Positions 9,471 through 18,876 of a stretch of DNA of 64,000 bases are shown here, in pieces. The stretch lies in NCBI RefSeq assembly GCF_003254055.1, contig NZ_QKZT01000006.1, positions 200,308 to 264,307 on the forward strand, written 5' to 3'. Made by a program: the position numbers and the translations under genes. Source of the DNA: Algoriphagus chordae. Lineage in GTDB: Bacteria; Bacteroidota; Bacteroidia; Cytophagales; Cyclobacteriaceae. The stretch's first letter is position 1. Each line of letters starts with the position of its first letter. A model generated the notes under the pieces. The model had not been told where the DNA came from and ran no database searches. It saw only the letters and a list, made by a program, of their open reading frames with translations.

Positions 9471-9764
9471 TTAATATACCATAAGCGCCAGCAACCCAAG
9501 ATTTATTACAATTCTGATAATGAAGGCTATGTTATTCTTACGTGGTTTCTCAATTTCGTTCTTATGCTTTACACTCTGAAAGAGGAAGTATGCTGAGCCA
9601 ATAATTGTCAAGGAAACTAGGATGATCAAGGGGAGAGTTAGGAATTCTAGCCCACTTATTCTTCTTATCATGGCATTTAAGATATAAGAAATCAAAGTCA
9701 CCACAGATCCTATGGAATGGGCTTTTTGGATTTGAGATAAGATAGTGTAATCAGTATTTTTCAT
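9471..9764 (-). CDS. Small membrane protein of unknown function
   Basis: 97 residues with three predicted membrane helices (about 18-35, 43-63 and 78-96) and a basic loop (KHKNEIEKPRKNN) between the second and third. No enzyme motif is visible. It converges with prfC, 12 bases away, and lies downstream of adenine deaminase on the same strand. The coherent hydrophobic pattern and ATG start support a real gene. I do not recognise the family. Confidence 0.6.
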   Translation of the reverse strand: MKNTDYTILSQIQKAHSIGSVVTLISYILNAMIRRISGLEFLTLPLIILVSLTIIGSAYFLFQSVKHKNEIEKPRKNNIAFIIRIVINLGLLALMVY

Positions 9765-9849
9765 AATTGAATAACAATATTTGTCTAGCAGAAATGAGGA
9801 AAGAGCGGCTTAAAATAAGGCTCTCTATAAGATTTAGGCTACTTCTGTC

Positions 9850-9910
9850 TCCCGTCACTCGTGCTGACCGAAGTCGAAGCATCGGTCACCCAGCATCGGG
9901 CATCGGACTT
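9850..9910. repeat. Self-similar words at the 3' end of adenine deaminase
   Basis: The words catcgg, gcatcggg and catcgga and the string CATCGGTCACCC (9880-9891) are repeated here. The repeat supplies the last codons and stop of the minus-strand deaminase gene (C-terminus PMPDAG). The same CATCGGTCACCC string recurs at 55627-55638. Confidence 0.5.
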
Positions 9911-11532
9911 CCCAAAAACACCTCATCAAACTCAAACCGCTGTCCATTAAACAATCCCTTGTCACTTAGTTTCAGGTCAGGAATAACCAGCAACGCCATA
10001 AAACTCAGCGTCATAAAAGGAGAGTTAAGCGTGGCTCCCATTTCCTTGGCTAATCTATCGATTCGTGTGTAAGCAGCTGCTATTTCATAGCCATCTGAAG
10101 CTGACATAATTCCTCCTACTGGAAGTGGAAGTATTTCTTCCTGATCTCCAGAAACGGCAGAAACTCCCCCTTTTGCAGCGATGATTAGATTCACCGCCTT
10201 GCAGATAGATTCATCATCGATGCCGACTGCGATGATATTATGTGAGTCGTGACCAACTGAAGAAGCGATGGCCCCGATTTTCAACCCAAAGTTCTTGATA
10301 AAAGCCACAGCTGGGGGAGCATCTTCGTAGCGATTGACCACTGTGATTTTCAGGATGTCTTCAGCTGGATTTGATTCGGCGAAGCCATTTTTGATTAGAA
10401 TTTCTCCTTTGATCTCCGGCGTAATCAATTGTCCATCCAAGGCTTCGATCACTCTGACTGTGGAGCCATTTGCTTTGAGTTGGAAGTCTTCTGGCTTTTT
10501 CGGGGGGCAATTGAAGTTGTTGATTATCTCGTTTTTAGTCCGCTGTATTAAGGTCTTTCCATTTTCAGCTACTTTTTCTCCATCTATATAAGTGCTGATG
10601 ACTTGGAAATCTTTCAGGTCTTTCACAAGAATAAAGTCTGCTGGGTCTCCTTCTCTTAGTTGTCCCACATTCATCGCATAGTGAGCGATAGGATTCAGAC
10701 AAGCTGCCTTAAGTACATTAAACACATCTTTGCCTTTCGCGATAGCTCTGGCTGCCAGTTCATTGATATGAGAAACTGCCAGATTATCGGGATGCTTATC
10801 GTCTGAGCAAAACATAATCATCTCAGGGTATTCATCGATCAGATCTATCAGCGCCTCGAAATTTTTCGCAGCAGATCCTTCACGGATGGAGATTTTCATC
10901 CCAAGTTTTAATTTCCCTAAGGCTTCCTCAGCGCTGAAGCACTCATGATCGGTACTTGGGCCAGCGCTCACGTATTTCTCTGCCAGTTCTCCTTTTAGTC
11001 CTGGCGCATGTCCATCGATGGGTTTGTCGTATTTTTTAGAGATTCGGATTTTCTCCATCACCATTTCATCCCGATTCACTGTTCCAGGCCAATTCATCAT
11101 TTCTGCCAAGTAATGAATCTCGGGTCTGGACATTAGGTTTTCTATATCTGCAGCATTGATTTCTCCGCCAGCCGTCTCAAAAGGAGTTGCCGGAACGCAA
11201 GAGGGTGCGCCGAAGTAGAACTTGAAAGGAACCTGCTTTCCGTTTTCTATCATGTATTCCACGCCTTGCATTCCGCAGACATTGGCGATCTCATGCGGAT
11301 CAGAGACTGTCGCCACCGTACCATGAACTACAGCGAGTCTGGCGAATTCGGAAGGGACTAACATCGAACTCTCCACATGCACATGCGCATCGATAAAGCC
11401 GGGCATCAAATAAGGCAAGGAAGAATCCGCTTCGATTTTTTCCAGTTTAGTTATTTTCCCGTCTGCCACACTGAGAGAGACAGCAAAGATTTCACGGTTT
11501 GGGATATCTACGAATTGACCTTGGATCTGCAT
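9886..11532 (-). CDS. ade: Adenine deaminase
   Basis: Metal-dependent amidohydrolase converting adenine to hypoxanthine and ammonia in purine salvage. About 548 residues from the ATG at 11532 ([10 protein letters not shown]). The frame extends to 11586, but the family normally begins at this point. Metal-binding motif DAHVHVESS and the following [16 protein letters not shown] are characteristic, as is a C-terminal region with VGHDSHNI typical of the Ade family rather than adenosine-type deaminases. It is divergent from cmk. The C-terminal residues run into an intergenic repeat. Confidence 0.93.
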   Translation of the reverse strand: MQIQGQFVDIPNREIFAVSLSVADGKITKLEKIEADSSLPYLMPGFIDAHVHVESSMLVPSEFARLAVVHGTVATVSDPHEIANVCGMQGVEYMIENGKQVPFKFYFGAPSCVPATPFETAGGEINAADIENLMSRPEIHYLAEMMNWPGTVNRDEMVMEKIRISKKYDKPIDGHAPGLKGELAEKYVSAGPSTDHECFSAEEALGKLKLGMKISIREGSAAKNFEALIDLIDEYPEMIMFCSDDKHPDNLAVSHINELAARAIAKGKDVFNVLKAACLNPIAHYAMNVGQLREGDPADFILVKDLKDFQVISTYIDGEKVAENGKTLIQRTKNEIINNFNCPPKKPEDFQLKANGSTVRVIEALDGQLITPEIKGEILIKNGFAESNPAEDILKITVVNRYEDAPPAVAFIKNFGLKIGAIASSVGHDSHNIIAVGIDDESICKAVNLIIAAKGGVSAVSGDQEEILPLPVGGIMSASDGYEIAAAYTRIDRLAKEMGATLNSPFMTLSFMALLVIPDLKLSDKGLFNGQRFEFDEVFLGSPMPDAG

Positions 11533-11616
11533 AAAAATGTAGGGGAATTTAATTGGAGAGAATCTGTATAAGCGATTCGCTGCCATGGGTTGGGGATAGG
11601 TTTAGATTAAAACTAC

Positions 11617-11624
11617 TATATTTG
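11617..11624 (+). promoter_or_regulatory. -7 element of the cmk-ispH promoter
   Basis: TATATTTG, a perfect Bacteroidota -7 element 38 bases before the cmk start. A TTG at 11590 lies 24 bases upstream, somewhat beyond the usual spacing. Confidence 0.5.
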
Positions 11625-11661
11625 CGCAGTAATAAAAAAACGAATTAAGCGGGTTTTTTGA

Positions 11662-12366
11662 ATGAATAAAATCGTCATCGCCATCGATGGATATTCGGGA
11701 TGTGGGAAGAGCTCCACGGCCAAAGCAGTTGCAAAGGATTTGGGATATACTTACATCGATTCCGGAGCCATGTATAGAGCGGCGACGCTTCACTTTTTGA
11801 ACAGTTTTCTTTCGCCAGCCAATCCACATGATGTGGAAAAGGGGCTGAAATCACTAGAAATTTCTTTTCACCTCAATCCGGATACGCTCAAGCAGGAGAC
11901 TTATCTCAATGGATTGAATGTGGAAAATGAGATCCGCAGCATGCGTATTTCCAATAAAGTATCTGAAATCGCCACTATTGCGGCTGTCAGAAAAGAGTTA
12001 GTCGCGCAGCAGCAGCGCCTAGGAAAGAAAAAAGGGGTGGTCATGGACGGCCGTGATATAGGCTCAGTAGTATTTCCTAATGCGGATCTGAAGGTTTTTA
12101 TGACTGCGGATTTGGATACCCGGGCGGTTAGAAGGCAAGATGAGTTGTTGGAGAAAGGTGAGCTAGTTGATCTAGCCGACATCAAGGCCAATCTTGCCGA
12201 GCGGGACCGAGTGGATTCTTCGCGGGCAGAAAGTCCCTTGAAGAAAATGCCAGATGCTGTGGAGGTAGATACAAGTAATAGTACCTTTGCGGAGCAAGTG
12301 GGAAAGATTGTCCACATCGCAAGACAAATCATTGATAAACAAGAGAGCTATGCAGGTAACCATTGA
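11662..12366 (+). CDS. cmk: Cytidylate kinase
   Basis: Phosphorylates CMP and dCMP to the diphosphates. 234 residues, with P-loop GYSGCGKSST at the N-terminus, DSGAMYRAAT (substrate-binding segment), MDGRDIGSVVFPNADLKVF, and RDRVDSSRAESPL toward the end, all diagnostic of bacterial CMP kinase. The start at 11662 is the first ATG in frame and gives the standard N-terminus. It overlaps ispH by 17 bases, so the two should be translated from one mRNA. Confidence 0.96.
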   Translation: MNKIVIAIDGYSGCGKSSTAKAVAKDLGYTYIDSGAMYRAATLHFLNSFLSPANPHDVEKGLKSLEISFHLNPDTLKQETYLNGLNVENEIRSMRISNKVSEIATIAAVRKELVAQQQRLGKKKGVVMDGRDIGSVVFPNADLKVFMTADLDTRAVRRQDELLEKGELVDLADIKANLAERDRVDSSRAESPLKKMPDAVEVDTSNSTFAEQVGKIVHIARQIIDKQESYAGNH

Positions 12367-13246
12367 TTCAAACTCTGGGTATTGCTTCGGTGTCGAATTT
12401 GCCATAAAGATGGCAGAGGATGAGATGGAGCAAAGCGATCAGCTGTATTGCCTAGGCGATATCGTGCACAATGACATGGAGGTTTCTAGACTAAGCGCCA
12501 AGGGGTTGGTGGTGATCGACCGGGAGCAATTGTCAAAATTGCATGATTGCAAGGTGTTGATCCGTGCACACGGTGAGCCGCCAGAGACCTATAGAACTGC
12601 CATTGAGAATAATATCGAGTTGATAGATGCTTCCTGTCCAGTGGTGCTGAAGCTTCAGCATAGAGTGAAAAGCGCTTTTGACAAGATGGAGCGTGAGGAA
12701 GGTCAGATAGTGATTTATGGCAAAAAAGGCCATGCCGAAGTAATTGGCTTGACTGGTCAGACCTTAGAAAAAGCTATCGTAGTGATGGAAGAATCTGATT
12801 TGGATAAAATTGATTTTTCCAGACCGGTGACACTTTTCAGTCAGACTACAAAAAGCACTAAAGGGTTTTATGAGATTTCTCAAAAAATAGAAGATCGTAT
12901 TCAAGCCTCCAAACAAGAATTGAGTCGGGAGACCTACAATGCAAATGACTCTATTTGTCGCCAGGTCTCCAATCGTGAGCCTCAGTTACATCGTTTTTCG
13001 CAGATAAATGATGTGATCTTATTTGTGTCTGGCAAGAAAAGCTCCAATGGTAAGGCATTGTATCAAGTTTGCTTAGGGCAAAATGAAAGAAGTTACTTCA
13101 TAGAAAATGAGACTGAGATAAATCCAGACTGGTTTCAAAATGCTGAAAAAGTAGGTATTTGTGGTGCTACTTCTACGCCAATGTGGCTAATGGAGCAAGT
13201 GAAGTCTTATGTGGAGTCACTAGAAGAAAGAGTGCTTTCAGTGTAA
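12350..13246 (+). CDS. ispH: 4-hydroxy-3-methylbut-2-enyl diphosphate reductase (LytB)
   Basis: Last enzyme of the MEP isoprenoid pathway, an iron-sulfur reductase giving IPP and DMAPP. 298 residues. The three cluster cysteines are at C12 (YCFGV), C96 (DASCP) and C203 (SICRQVSNR). The HGEPP motif and FSQTTKST fit the family. Starting at ATG 12350 gives the standard N-terminus with C12; the open frame upstream lies inside cmk and is not needed. Another MEP gene, ispE, occurs at 36 kb in this window. Confidence 0.96.
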   Translation: MQVTIDSNSGYCFGVEFAIKMAEDEMEQSDQLYCLGDIVHNDMEVSRLSAKGLVVIDREQLSKLHDCKVLIRAHGEPPETYRTAIENNIELIDASCPVVLKLQHRVKSAFDKMEREEGQIVIYGKKGHAEVIGLTGQTLEKAIVVMEESDLDKIDFSRPVTLFSQTTKSTKGFYEISQKIEDRIQASKQELSRETYNANDSICRQVSNREPQLHRFSQINDVILFVSGKKSSNGKALYQVCLGQNERSYFIENETEINPDWFQNAEKVGICGATSTPMWLMEQVKSYVESLEERVLSV

Positions 13247-13336
13247 AATTCGATTAGTTTAAAATCTTAGGAAGCCATTCTTCCAAAAGTTCAAACAATA
13301 AAGTTCATATACGCTCAGAATAAAAAGGTTATTTAT

Positions 13337-13344
13337 TAGATTTG
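13337..13344 (+). promoter_or_regulatory. -7 element of the nqr promoter
   Basis: TAGATTTG, a perfect TAnnTTTG match 37 bases before the nqrA ATG at 13381. It supports that start over a TTG codon at 13342, which lies inside the element. The -33 element is not obvious. Confidence 0.45.
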
Positions 13345-13380
13345 GAGCGTTTTTCAAAAGCTCATAGTTCAAAAACAGAT

Positions 13381-14733
13381 ATGTCTAAAATAGTGAAGCT
13401 TAAGAAAGGTTTTGACATCAATATGGCGGGAAAGGCTAAGCAAGAGCTAGCTGATTTCGCCCCGGCGCAAACCTTCGCAATTAAGCCGACAGACTTTATT
13501 GGGCTCCAGCGCCCTAAAGTACTTGTCAATGAAGGAGATACCGTAAAGGCAGGTACTCCAATCCTGATCGACAAAGCATTGGATCAAGTGATATATGCGG
13601 CTCCTGTTTCCGGCAAAGTTGTCGAGATAAAGAGAGGGGATCGTCGTAAATTGCTTGAAGTCAAGATTTTGGCGGATGCTACCATTACACACGAGCAGTT
13701 TGCAGCAGTTGATCTTGCTTCTCTAGATAGAGATGCTTTAGCAGCTACACTAGCAGCTAGTGGCACATGGCCTAATATCATCCAAAGACCTTACGGTATA
13801 GTAGCAAATCCTGCTGATACTCCTAAGAGTATCTTTATTTCCGCTTTTGATACCAATCCACTTGCTCCAGATTATGCTTTTACGCTAAAAGGACAAGAGA
13901 AGTATCTACAAGCAGGAATCGAGGCATTGGCGAAGTTGACTTCTGGTAAGGTTCATCTGAATGTAGATGGTTCTAAGGCTGTTCCAGCGATTTTCTCAGA
14001 TTTGAAAGGCGCTCAAATGAACAAGTTCTCTGGACCACATCCTGCAGGTAATGTAGGTGTGCAGATACATCACCTAGATCCTATCAACAAAGGCGATATT
14101 GCCTGGACGGTCTCTCCAGTTGGACTTGCCCAAATCGGTAAATTCATTTTGGAAGGTGTTTTTGATGCTTCTAGAATAATAGCTGTCACTGGATCTGAAT
14201 TGACCACAGCCGCTTATGTAAAGACTTACAGCGGTGCTTGTGTTTCTACTTTCGTGAAAGGCAATCTTAATTCAGGGCATGTAAGAGTAATATCCGGGAA
14301 TGTACTGACAGGTGAGAAAATTGCCTTGGAAGGCTTCCTTGGTTTTTATAGCAGCCAGATCACCGTGATTCCTGAAGGAGACTATGAAGAATTCTTAGGG
14401 TGGATCAAGCCAACTGCATCCAAGTTAAGTTTCAGTAGAGCATTGGGTATTTTCTCCTTTTTGAATAAAGGAGAATTTAAAGTTGATACCAATGCACATG
14501 GAGAAGAGAGACCTTTCGTAGTGTCAGGAGTATTTGAAAAAGTACTTCCTATGGACATTCTCCCAACATATTTATTCAAAGCCATCGTAACAGAGGATTT
14601 TGATGAGATGGAGGAGCTAGGGCTTTACGAGATTATAGAAGAAGATGTAGCCTTGTGCGAATTTGTAGATCCATCGAAAAATGATCTGCAGGAATTGGTA
14701 AGAAGTGGGATTGAATTATTAATGTATAGTTAA
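13381..14733 (+). CDS. nqrA: Na+-translocating NADH:quinone reductase subunit A
   Basis: Cytoplasmic subunit of the sodium-pumping NADH:quinone oxidoreductase, involved in quinone interaction. 450 residues from MSKIVKLKKGFDINM, a typical NqrA start. The barrel-sandwich region (PVSGKVVEIKRGDRRKLLEV) and the conserved FSGPHPAGNVGVQIHHLDPI are visible. First gene of the five-gene nqrABCDE run; nqrB follows after 3 bases. Confidence 0.96.
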   Translation: MSKIVKLKKGFDINMAGKAKQELADFAPAQTFAIKPTDFIGLQRPKVLVNEGDTVKAGTPILIDKALDQVIYAAPVSGKVVEIKRGDRRKLLEVKILADATITHEQFAAVDLASLDRDALAATLAASGTWPNIIQRPYGIVANPADTPKSIFISAFDTNPLAPDYAFTLKGQEKYLQAGIEALAKLTSGKVHLNVDGSKAVPAIFSDLKGAQMNKFSGPHPAGNVGVQIHHLDPINKGDIAWTVSPVGLAQIGKFILEGVFDASRIIAVTGSELTTAAYVKTYSGACVSTFVKGNLNSGHVRVISGNVLTGEKIALEGFLGFYSSQITVIPEGDYEEFLGWIKPTASKLSFSRALGIFSFLNKGEFKVDTNAHGEERPFVVSGVFEKVLPMDILPTYLFKAIVTEDFDEMEELGLYEIIEEDVALCEFVDPSKNDLQELVRSGIELLMYS

Positions 14734-14736
14734 CAT

Positions 14737-15939
14737 ATGAAGGCATTACAAAACTTATTTGATAAGCTAAAGCCGAATTTCGAAAAGGGAGGAAAGTGGG
14801 AGAAATTTCACACGCTTTACGAAGGACACCGGACGATTGCTTTTGCACCAGATTTAACTACCAAGGCAAAAGGAGCTCAGATTAAAGATGCTGTAGATTT
14901 GAAGCGTGTGATGATCACTGTGGTAATTGCCATGATCCCAGCACTGCTTTTCGGAGTATTAAATGTGGGATATCAACATTTTTTGGCAACTGGTCAGGAA
15001 GCTACAGTTATGGACAAAGCACTTTTCGGTGCGATGGCAGTGTTGCCAACTCTGATTGTATCTTATGCTGTTGGTCTATTGACTGAATTTACATTCTGTG
15101 TAATCAGAAATCACCCGATTAGTGAAGGATACCTTGTTTCAGGGATGTTGATCGCTTTGGTGATGCCTCCATTTATACCATTATGGCAAGTGGCACTGGC
15201 TACGATTTTTGCTGTGGTAATTGGTAAGGAAGTATTCGGTGGAACAGGGATGAATATCTTGAACGTAGCAATGACTGCTAGAGCCTTCTTGTATTTCGCA
15301 TATCCTGCTCAGATCTCAGGTGACCAAGTTTGGACTTACCTGAGTGATGCCACAGCAGTAGATGGATTCTCAGGTGCTACTGCACTTTCTGTAGCATACA
15401 ATGCAGGTGTGGATGGAACTCACTCAGTGGTGGAGGCACTGTCGACACACAATGCGGGTATCGGTGGAGATTACAGTTTTATGAATCTATTTATGGGTTG
15501 GGTTCCTGGTTCAATCGGAGAGACCTCGACATTGATGGCATTAATAGGAGCAGTCATTTTGATTGGAACTGGAGTAGCTAGCTGGAAGATTATCGTTTCT
15601 GGTTTTGCAGGAGCATACATTATGGGATTTGTAATGAATCTCTTTGCAGTAAATGAATACATGGCTATGCCTCCTCAGTATCACTGGGTGATGGGCGGCT
15701 TGGCATTCGGTATTGTCTTTATGGCAACTGATCCAGTGTCTGCAGCACAGACTGAAACAGGTAAATGGATTTACGGTCTGTTGATCGGAGTTCTTACTGT
15801 GATCATTCGAGTGACTAATCCAGCATATCCTGAGGGAATTATGCTAGCGGTTCTGTTCATGAACGTGTTCGCTCCATTGATCGATTATTATGTAGTTAAG
15901 GCAAACAAAACAAGGAGGTTACAACGTGCAACAGTCTAA
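14737..15939 (+). CDS. nqrB: Na+-translocating NADH:quinone reductase subunit B
   Basis: Membrane subunit carrying covalently bound FMN, with riboflavin and the sodium path in the family. 400 residues and many membrane helices. The FMN-attachment motif SGAT lies at 212-215 with Thr215 as the modified residue. An N-terminal cytoplasmic stretch (about 1-55) precedes the helices. The basic C-terminus (KTRRLQRATV) overlaps the nqrC start by 14 bases, and its Arg codons also form the nqrC ribosome-binding site. Confidence 0.96.
   Translation: MKALQNLFDKLKPNFEKGGKWEKFHTLYEGHRTIAFAPDLTTKAKGAQIKDAVDLKRVMITVVIAMIPALLFGVLNVGYQHFLATGQEATVMDKALFGAMAVLPTLIVSYAVGLLTEFTFCVIRNHPISEGYLVSGMLIALVMPPFIPLWQVALATIFAVVIGKEVFGGTGMNILNVAMTARAFLYFAYPAQISGDQVWTYLSDATAVDGFSGATALSVAYNAGVDGTHSVVEALSTHNAGIGGDYSFMNLFMGWVPGSIGETSTLMALIGAVILIGTGVASWKIIVSGFAGAYIMGFVMNLFAVNEYMAMPPQYHWVMGGLAFGIVFMATDPVSAAQTETGKWIYGLLIGVLTVIIRVTNPAYPEGIMLAVLFMNVFAPLIDYYVVKANKTRRLQRATV
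15912..15919 (+). promoter_or_regulatory. Strong Shine-Dalgarno of nqrC
   Basis: AAGGAGGT lies 6 bases before the GTG start of nqrC. Nearly all other genes in this window lack such a sequence, as is usual in Bacteroidota. It decides the GTG start at 15926 inside the end of nqrB. Confidence 0.6.
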
Positions 15940-16690
15940 TACTTATATTATTACGTTCTCCGTCATCTTGACGGTAGTTTTGGGATTACTTCTTTCTGGT
16001 ACTTCTCAGTTACTAGGACCATTGCAGAAAGAGGCAATTGCTCTGGACAACAAAAAGCAGATCCTTGGAGCTGTTATTCCTGGCGAACAGATAGCGGCCA
16101 TGACTCCTAAGGAGGTCAATGAGTTCTATAGCAGCAGAATAGCTTCTGTAGTAGTGGATATCTCTGGCAAAGAAGTGACTGAGCAGGGAGGAACTGCAGT
16201 GACTGCTGAGACAGTAGATATTGCAAAGAACTATAAGAAACCTGCTGAGGATAGATTGTACCCAGTTTATATTTTCCATAGTGAAGGAAATCCTGATGAT
16301 GTTGCTAATTACGTGTTGCCACTTTATGGTGCAGGTCTTTGGGATGCTATCTGGGGATATGTTTCATTGGACACTGATATGAATACTGTAGGAGGTATCA
16401 CGCTAGCTCACGCAGGTGAAACTCCAGGTTTGGGAGCAAGAATCACCGAGCCAGGTGTACAGGCTAGGTATGAAGGAAAGACGATTTTTGACGAATCTGG
16501 AGATCTTGTAGCAATAGAGATGCAAAAGGGTGAAGGAAAAGATTATTCTGGCGATCCTCATGAGGTGGATGGATTGTCAGGTGCTACCATTACTGCAAAA
16601 GGTGTAAATAATATGCTAAGAAATTATCTTGGTTATTATAAGGCATACATTGAAAACAAAAAGTCATCTACTGCTGTAGCTGCACTTTAA
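15926..16690 (+). CDS. nqrC: Na+-translocating NADH:quinone reductase subunit C
   Basis: Periplasm-facing FMN protein of Nqr, 254 residues. One N-terminal membrane helix (about 7-30) is followed by the FMN-binding domain; the attachment motif SGAT has Thr221 as the modified residue (VDGLSGATITAKGV). GTPGLG-type segment ETPGLGARI is also present. The start is GTG at 15926, 14 bases inside nqrB and supported by a strong Shine-Dalgarno. Confidence 0.95.
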   Translation: MQQSNTYIITFSVILTVVLGLLLSGTSQLLGPLQKEAIALDNKKQILGAVIPGEQIAAMTPKEVNEFYSSRIASVVVDISGKEVTEQGGTAVTAETVDIAKNYKKPAEDRLYPVYIFHSEGNPDDVANYVLPLYGAGLWDAIWGYVSLDTDMNTVGGITLAHAGETPGLGARITEPGVQARYEGKTIFDESGDLVAIEMQKGEGKDYSGDPHEVDGLSGATITAKGVNNMLRNYLGYYKAYIENKKSSTAVAAL

Positions 16691-16720
16691 TCGAACTATC
16701 AACTCAAGAATTTTATACAC

Positions 16721-17404
16721 ATGAGTGCTGAAACTGTAGAAAATGCGATTGCGAAAAAGCCCGCTGAGGCTTTCCTCTCAAAACGTCGAAAAAAATTAGT
16801 CTCTGATCCTTTGGTGGATGAAAACCCAATTACCATTCAGGTACTGGGTATTTGTTCAGCCTTGGCGGTAACTACCCAGATGAAACCAACTTTGGTCATG
16901 TCTATCTCGGTAATTTTCGTGATAGTGATGTCCAACTTGGTGATTTCTCTGATGAGAAATACTATTCCAAGTCGGGTGAGAATTATCGTACAACTTGCTG
17001 TTGTCGCCACCTTGGTGACTTTGGTAAGTGAAGTATTGAAAGCCTTTGCTTACGACATGTACAAAGAACTTTCTGTTTTCGTAGGTCTGATTATCACCAA
17101 CTGTATCGTAATGGGTAGACTTGAAGCTTTTGCTTTAGGTAATAAGCCTTATGATTCAGTTTTGGATGGTTTTGGTTCTGCATTGGGTTATTCTTGGATC
17201 ATCCTTACTGTAGCGTTCTTCAGAGAGCTATGGGGATCAGGAGCTGTCTTCGGGATTCCAATCTTTGAATATGTGTCTGGAATATTCGGTCCAGATTTCA
17301 AATTGGCTACTAACGGCCTGATGGTCTCTCCAGTGGGTGCATTTATCATCCTAGGATTGATTATATGGGTACAGCGTACCAAAACAGGATATGTCGAACA
17401 CTAA
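16721..17404 (+). CDS. nqrD: Na+-translocating NADH:quinone reductase subunit D
   Basis: Integral membrane subunit, 227 residues with about six helices. NqrD and NqrE form an inverted pair that binds a membrane-buried iron-sulfur centre. Conserved cysteines are seen in LGICSALAV and ITNCIVMGR. The first 30 residues are hydrophilic and somewhat longer than usual ([17 protein letters not shown]). It follows nqrC by 30 bases. Confidence 0.95.
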   Translation: MSAETVENAIAKKPAEAFLSKRRKKLVSDPLVDENPITIQVLGICSALAVTTQMKPTLVMSISVIFVIVMSNLVISLMRNTIPSRVRIIVQLAVVATLVTLVSEVLKAFAYDMYKELSVFVGLIITNCIVMGRLEAFALGNKPYDSVLDGFGSALGYSWIILTVAFFRELWGSGAVFGIPIFEYVSGIFGPDFKLATNGLMVSPVGAFIILGLIIWVQRTKTGYVEH

Positions 17405-17418
17405 AACAAGCTGAAGAA

Positions 17419-18030
17419 ATGGATTTATTTAATTTAGGTATTCGGTCGATTTTTATCGACAACATGGTTTTCGCTTACTTCCTTGGAATGTGTTCTTTTT
17501 TGGCTGTTTCCAAAAAAGTAAGTACAGCAATTGGTCTTGGTGCAGCAGTTATCTTCGTATTGACGGTGACGGTTCCAGTGAACTGGGTGCTGAACGAGTA
17601 TGTATTGAAAGAAGGTGCTTTGTCTTGGGTAAGTGATAGTTTGGCTACTATCGATCTTTCATTCTTGAGATTCATCATGTTTATTGCGATCATCGCTGCG
17701 ATGGTACAGCTGGTGGAAATGATAGTAGAAAAGTTTGCGCCTGCACTTTACGGTGCCTTGGGTATCTTCCTTCCTTTGATCGCTGTAAACTGCGCGATCC
17801 TTGGTGGATCACTATTCATGGCTCAGAGAGATTATACTTTAGCTGAATCCACTGTCTATGGCTTTGGATCAGGAACTGGTTTCTGTCTTGCAATTGTTGC
17901 TTTGGCTGCTATCCGTGAGAAATTGAAATATTCTAATGTGCCAAATGGCTTGAAAGGCTTGGGTATTACCATGCTCTTGACAGGTTTGATGGGAATGGCA
18001 TTCATGTCCTTTATGGGTATTGATTTGTAA
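17419..18030 (+). CDS. nqrE: Na+-translocating NADH:quinone reductase subunit E
   Basis: Integral membrane subunit, 203 residues from ATG 17419 ([19 protein letters not shown]). Conserved cysteines in LGMCSFLAV and VNCAILGG mirror those of NqrD. The open frame reaches back into nqrD, but the usual NqrE start is at 17419, 14 bases after the nqrD stop. A strong terminator follows, and nqrF (the FAD and 2Fe-2S NADH-oxidising subunit) is absent here and elsewhere in the window. Confidence 0.95.
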   Translation: MDLFNLGIRSIFIDNMVFAYFLGMCSFLAVSKKVSTAIGLGAAVIFVLTVTVPVNWVLNEYVLKEGALSWVSDSLATIDLSFLRFIMFIAIIAAMVQLVEMIVEKFAPALYGALGIFLPLIAVNCAILGGSLFMAQRDYTLAESTVYGFGSGTGFCLAIVALAAIREKLKYSNVPNGLKGLGITMLLTGLMGMAFMSFMGIDL

Positions 18031-18055
18031 TCACATTAGGTGTAAGCATATAATT

Positions 18056-18086
18056 AAAAGCTCTGGGATGATTTCTCAGAGCTTTT
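18056..18086 (+). terminator. Terminator of the nqr operon
   Basis: Perfect 10-bp stem AAAAGCTCTG / CAGAGCTTTT with an 11-base loop, then GTTTTT. It lies 25 bases after the nqrE stop. Confidence 0.88.
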
Positions 18087-18100
18087 GTTTTTAGCGGTTA

Positions 18101-18130
18101 TTGATTTTCGTCAATTACCTAGTAACTTTT
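18101..18130 (+). promoter_or_regulatory. Promoter of the DUF1080 gene
   Basis: TTG at 18101, 19-base spacer, then TAACTTTT at 18123 (7 of 8 matches to TAnnTTTG). The start codon is at 18168. Confidence 0.5.
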
Positions 18131-18167
18131 GTTCAGCAAACTTATTAAACCAATAAACCTAACTCTT

Positions 18168-18797
18168 ATGAAAACCCTATTATCGATTTGCTGTTTTTTA
18201 GCACTTAGCTTTTCAGTTTCCGCGCAAGGTGCTGACTGGATAGAGCTATTCAATGGTAAAAATTTGGATGGTTGGAAAATATCTGAAAACTCTCAATCCT
18301 TTCAGGTAGAAGATGGCACGATCAAGGTCGCCGGCCCACGTGGACATGCTTTCTATAATGGCGATGTCGCTAATCATGACTTCAACAACTTTGAGGTGAT
18401 TGCTGAAGTGAAAACCATGCCTGGAGCTAATTCAGGCATTTTTATACATACCCAATACCAAGAAGATGGCTGGCCAAGTATAGGTTATGAAATCCAGGTG
18501 AATCAGAGCCATTCTGACTGGAGAAAGACTGGTAGTGTGTATTCTTTTCAAGATGTGAAAGATGTCTATGTGAAGGATGGAGAATGGTACACTGAGCATA
18601 TCATTGTTGAAGGCGATGTAGTCACTGTGAAAATCAATGGAGAAACTATCAATGTGTACGATCAGTCCAAAGATGAAAAACGTAAAGGAGACCTTGGTAC
18701 CAAAAAAGTAGACCATGGAACTATCGCACTACAAGCTCACGATCCTAAATCCGTGATTTATTACAGAAGTGTAAAAGTGAAGATTCTCCCAGATTGA
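18168..18797 (+). CDS. Secreted DUF1080 (3-keto-disaccharide hydrolase) domain protein
   Basis: 209 residues. Signal peptide MKTLLSICCFLALSFSVSA, then a single PF06439-type jelly-roll domain: WIELFNGKNLDGWK start, VEDGTIKV, ANSGIFIHTQY, GYEIQVNQ, and ALQAHDPKSVIYYRSVKVKIL at the end. Members of the family act on 3-keto sugars produced by oxidoreductases, cleaving the glycosidic bond. The substrate here is unknown. The ATG at 18168 gives a proper signal peptide, unlike an upstream alternative. It lies between terminators, so monocistronic. Two more DUF1080 genes lie at 61.8 and 62.7 kb. Confidence 0.9.
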   Translation: MKTLLSICCFLALSFSVSAQGADWIELFNGKNLDGWKISENSQSFQVEDGTIKVAGPRGHAFYNGDVANHDFNNFEVIAEVKTMPGANSGIFIHTQYQEDGWPSIGYEIQVNQSHSDWRKTGSVYSFQDVKDVYVKDGEWYTEHIIVEGDVVTVKINGETINVYDQSKDEKRKGDLGTKKVDHGTIALQAHDPKSVIYYRSVKVKILPD

Positions 18798-18828
18798 TAA
18801 TTTGTCTTAATTCTTTGAATTAGAATTT

Positions 18829-18864
18829 AAATCCTGATTAATATTGAATGTTAATTAGGATTTT
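18829..18864 (+). terminator. Terminator after the DUF1080 gene
   Basis: AATCCTGATTAA (18830-18841) pairs with TTAATTAGGATT (18851-18862) with one G-T pair, followed by a short T run. Just before the DUF502 gene. Confidence 0.65.
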
Positions 18865-18876
18865 CCATTTACAGCT

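Noticed and set aside
9767..10072. Open frame on + at the 3' end of adenine deaminase
   Set aside because: Lies antisense to ade and in the intergenic repeat; composition is that of a shadow frame.
12287..12349. Upstream extension of ispH
   Set aside because: It lies inside cmk and would place the first cluster cysteine away from position 12; ATG 12350 fits the family.
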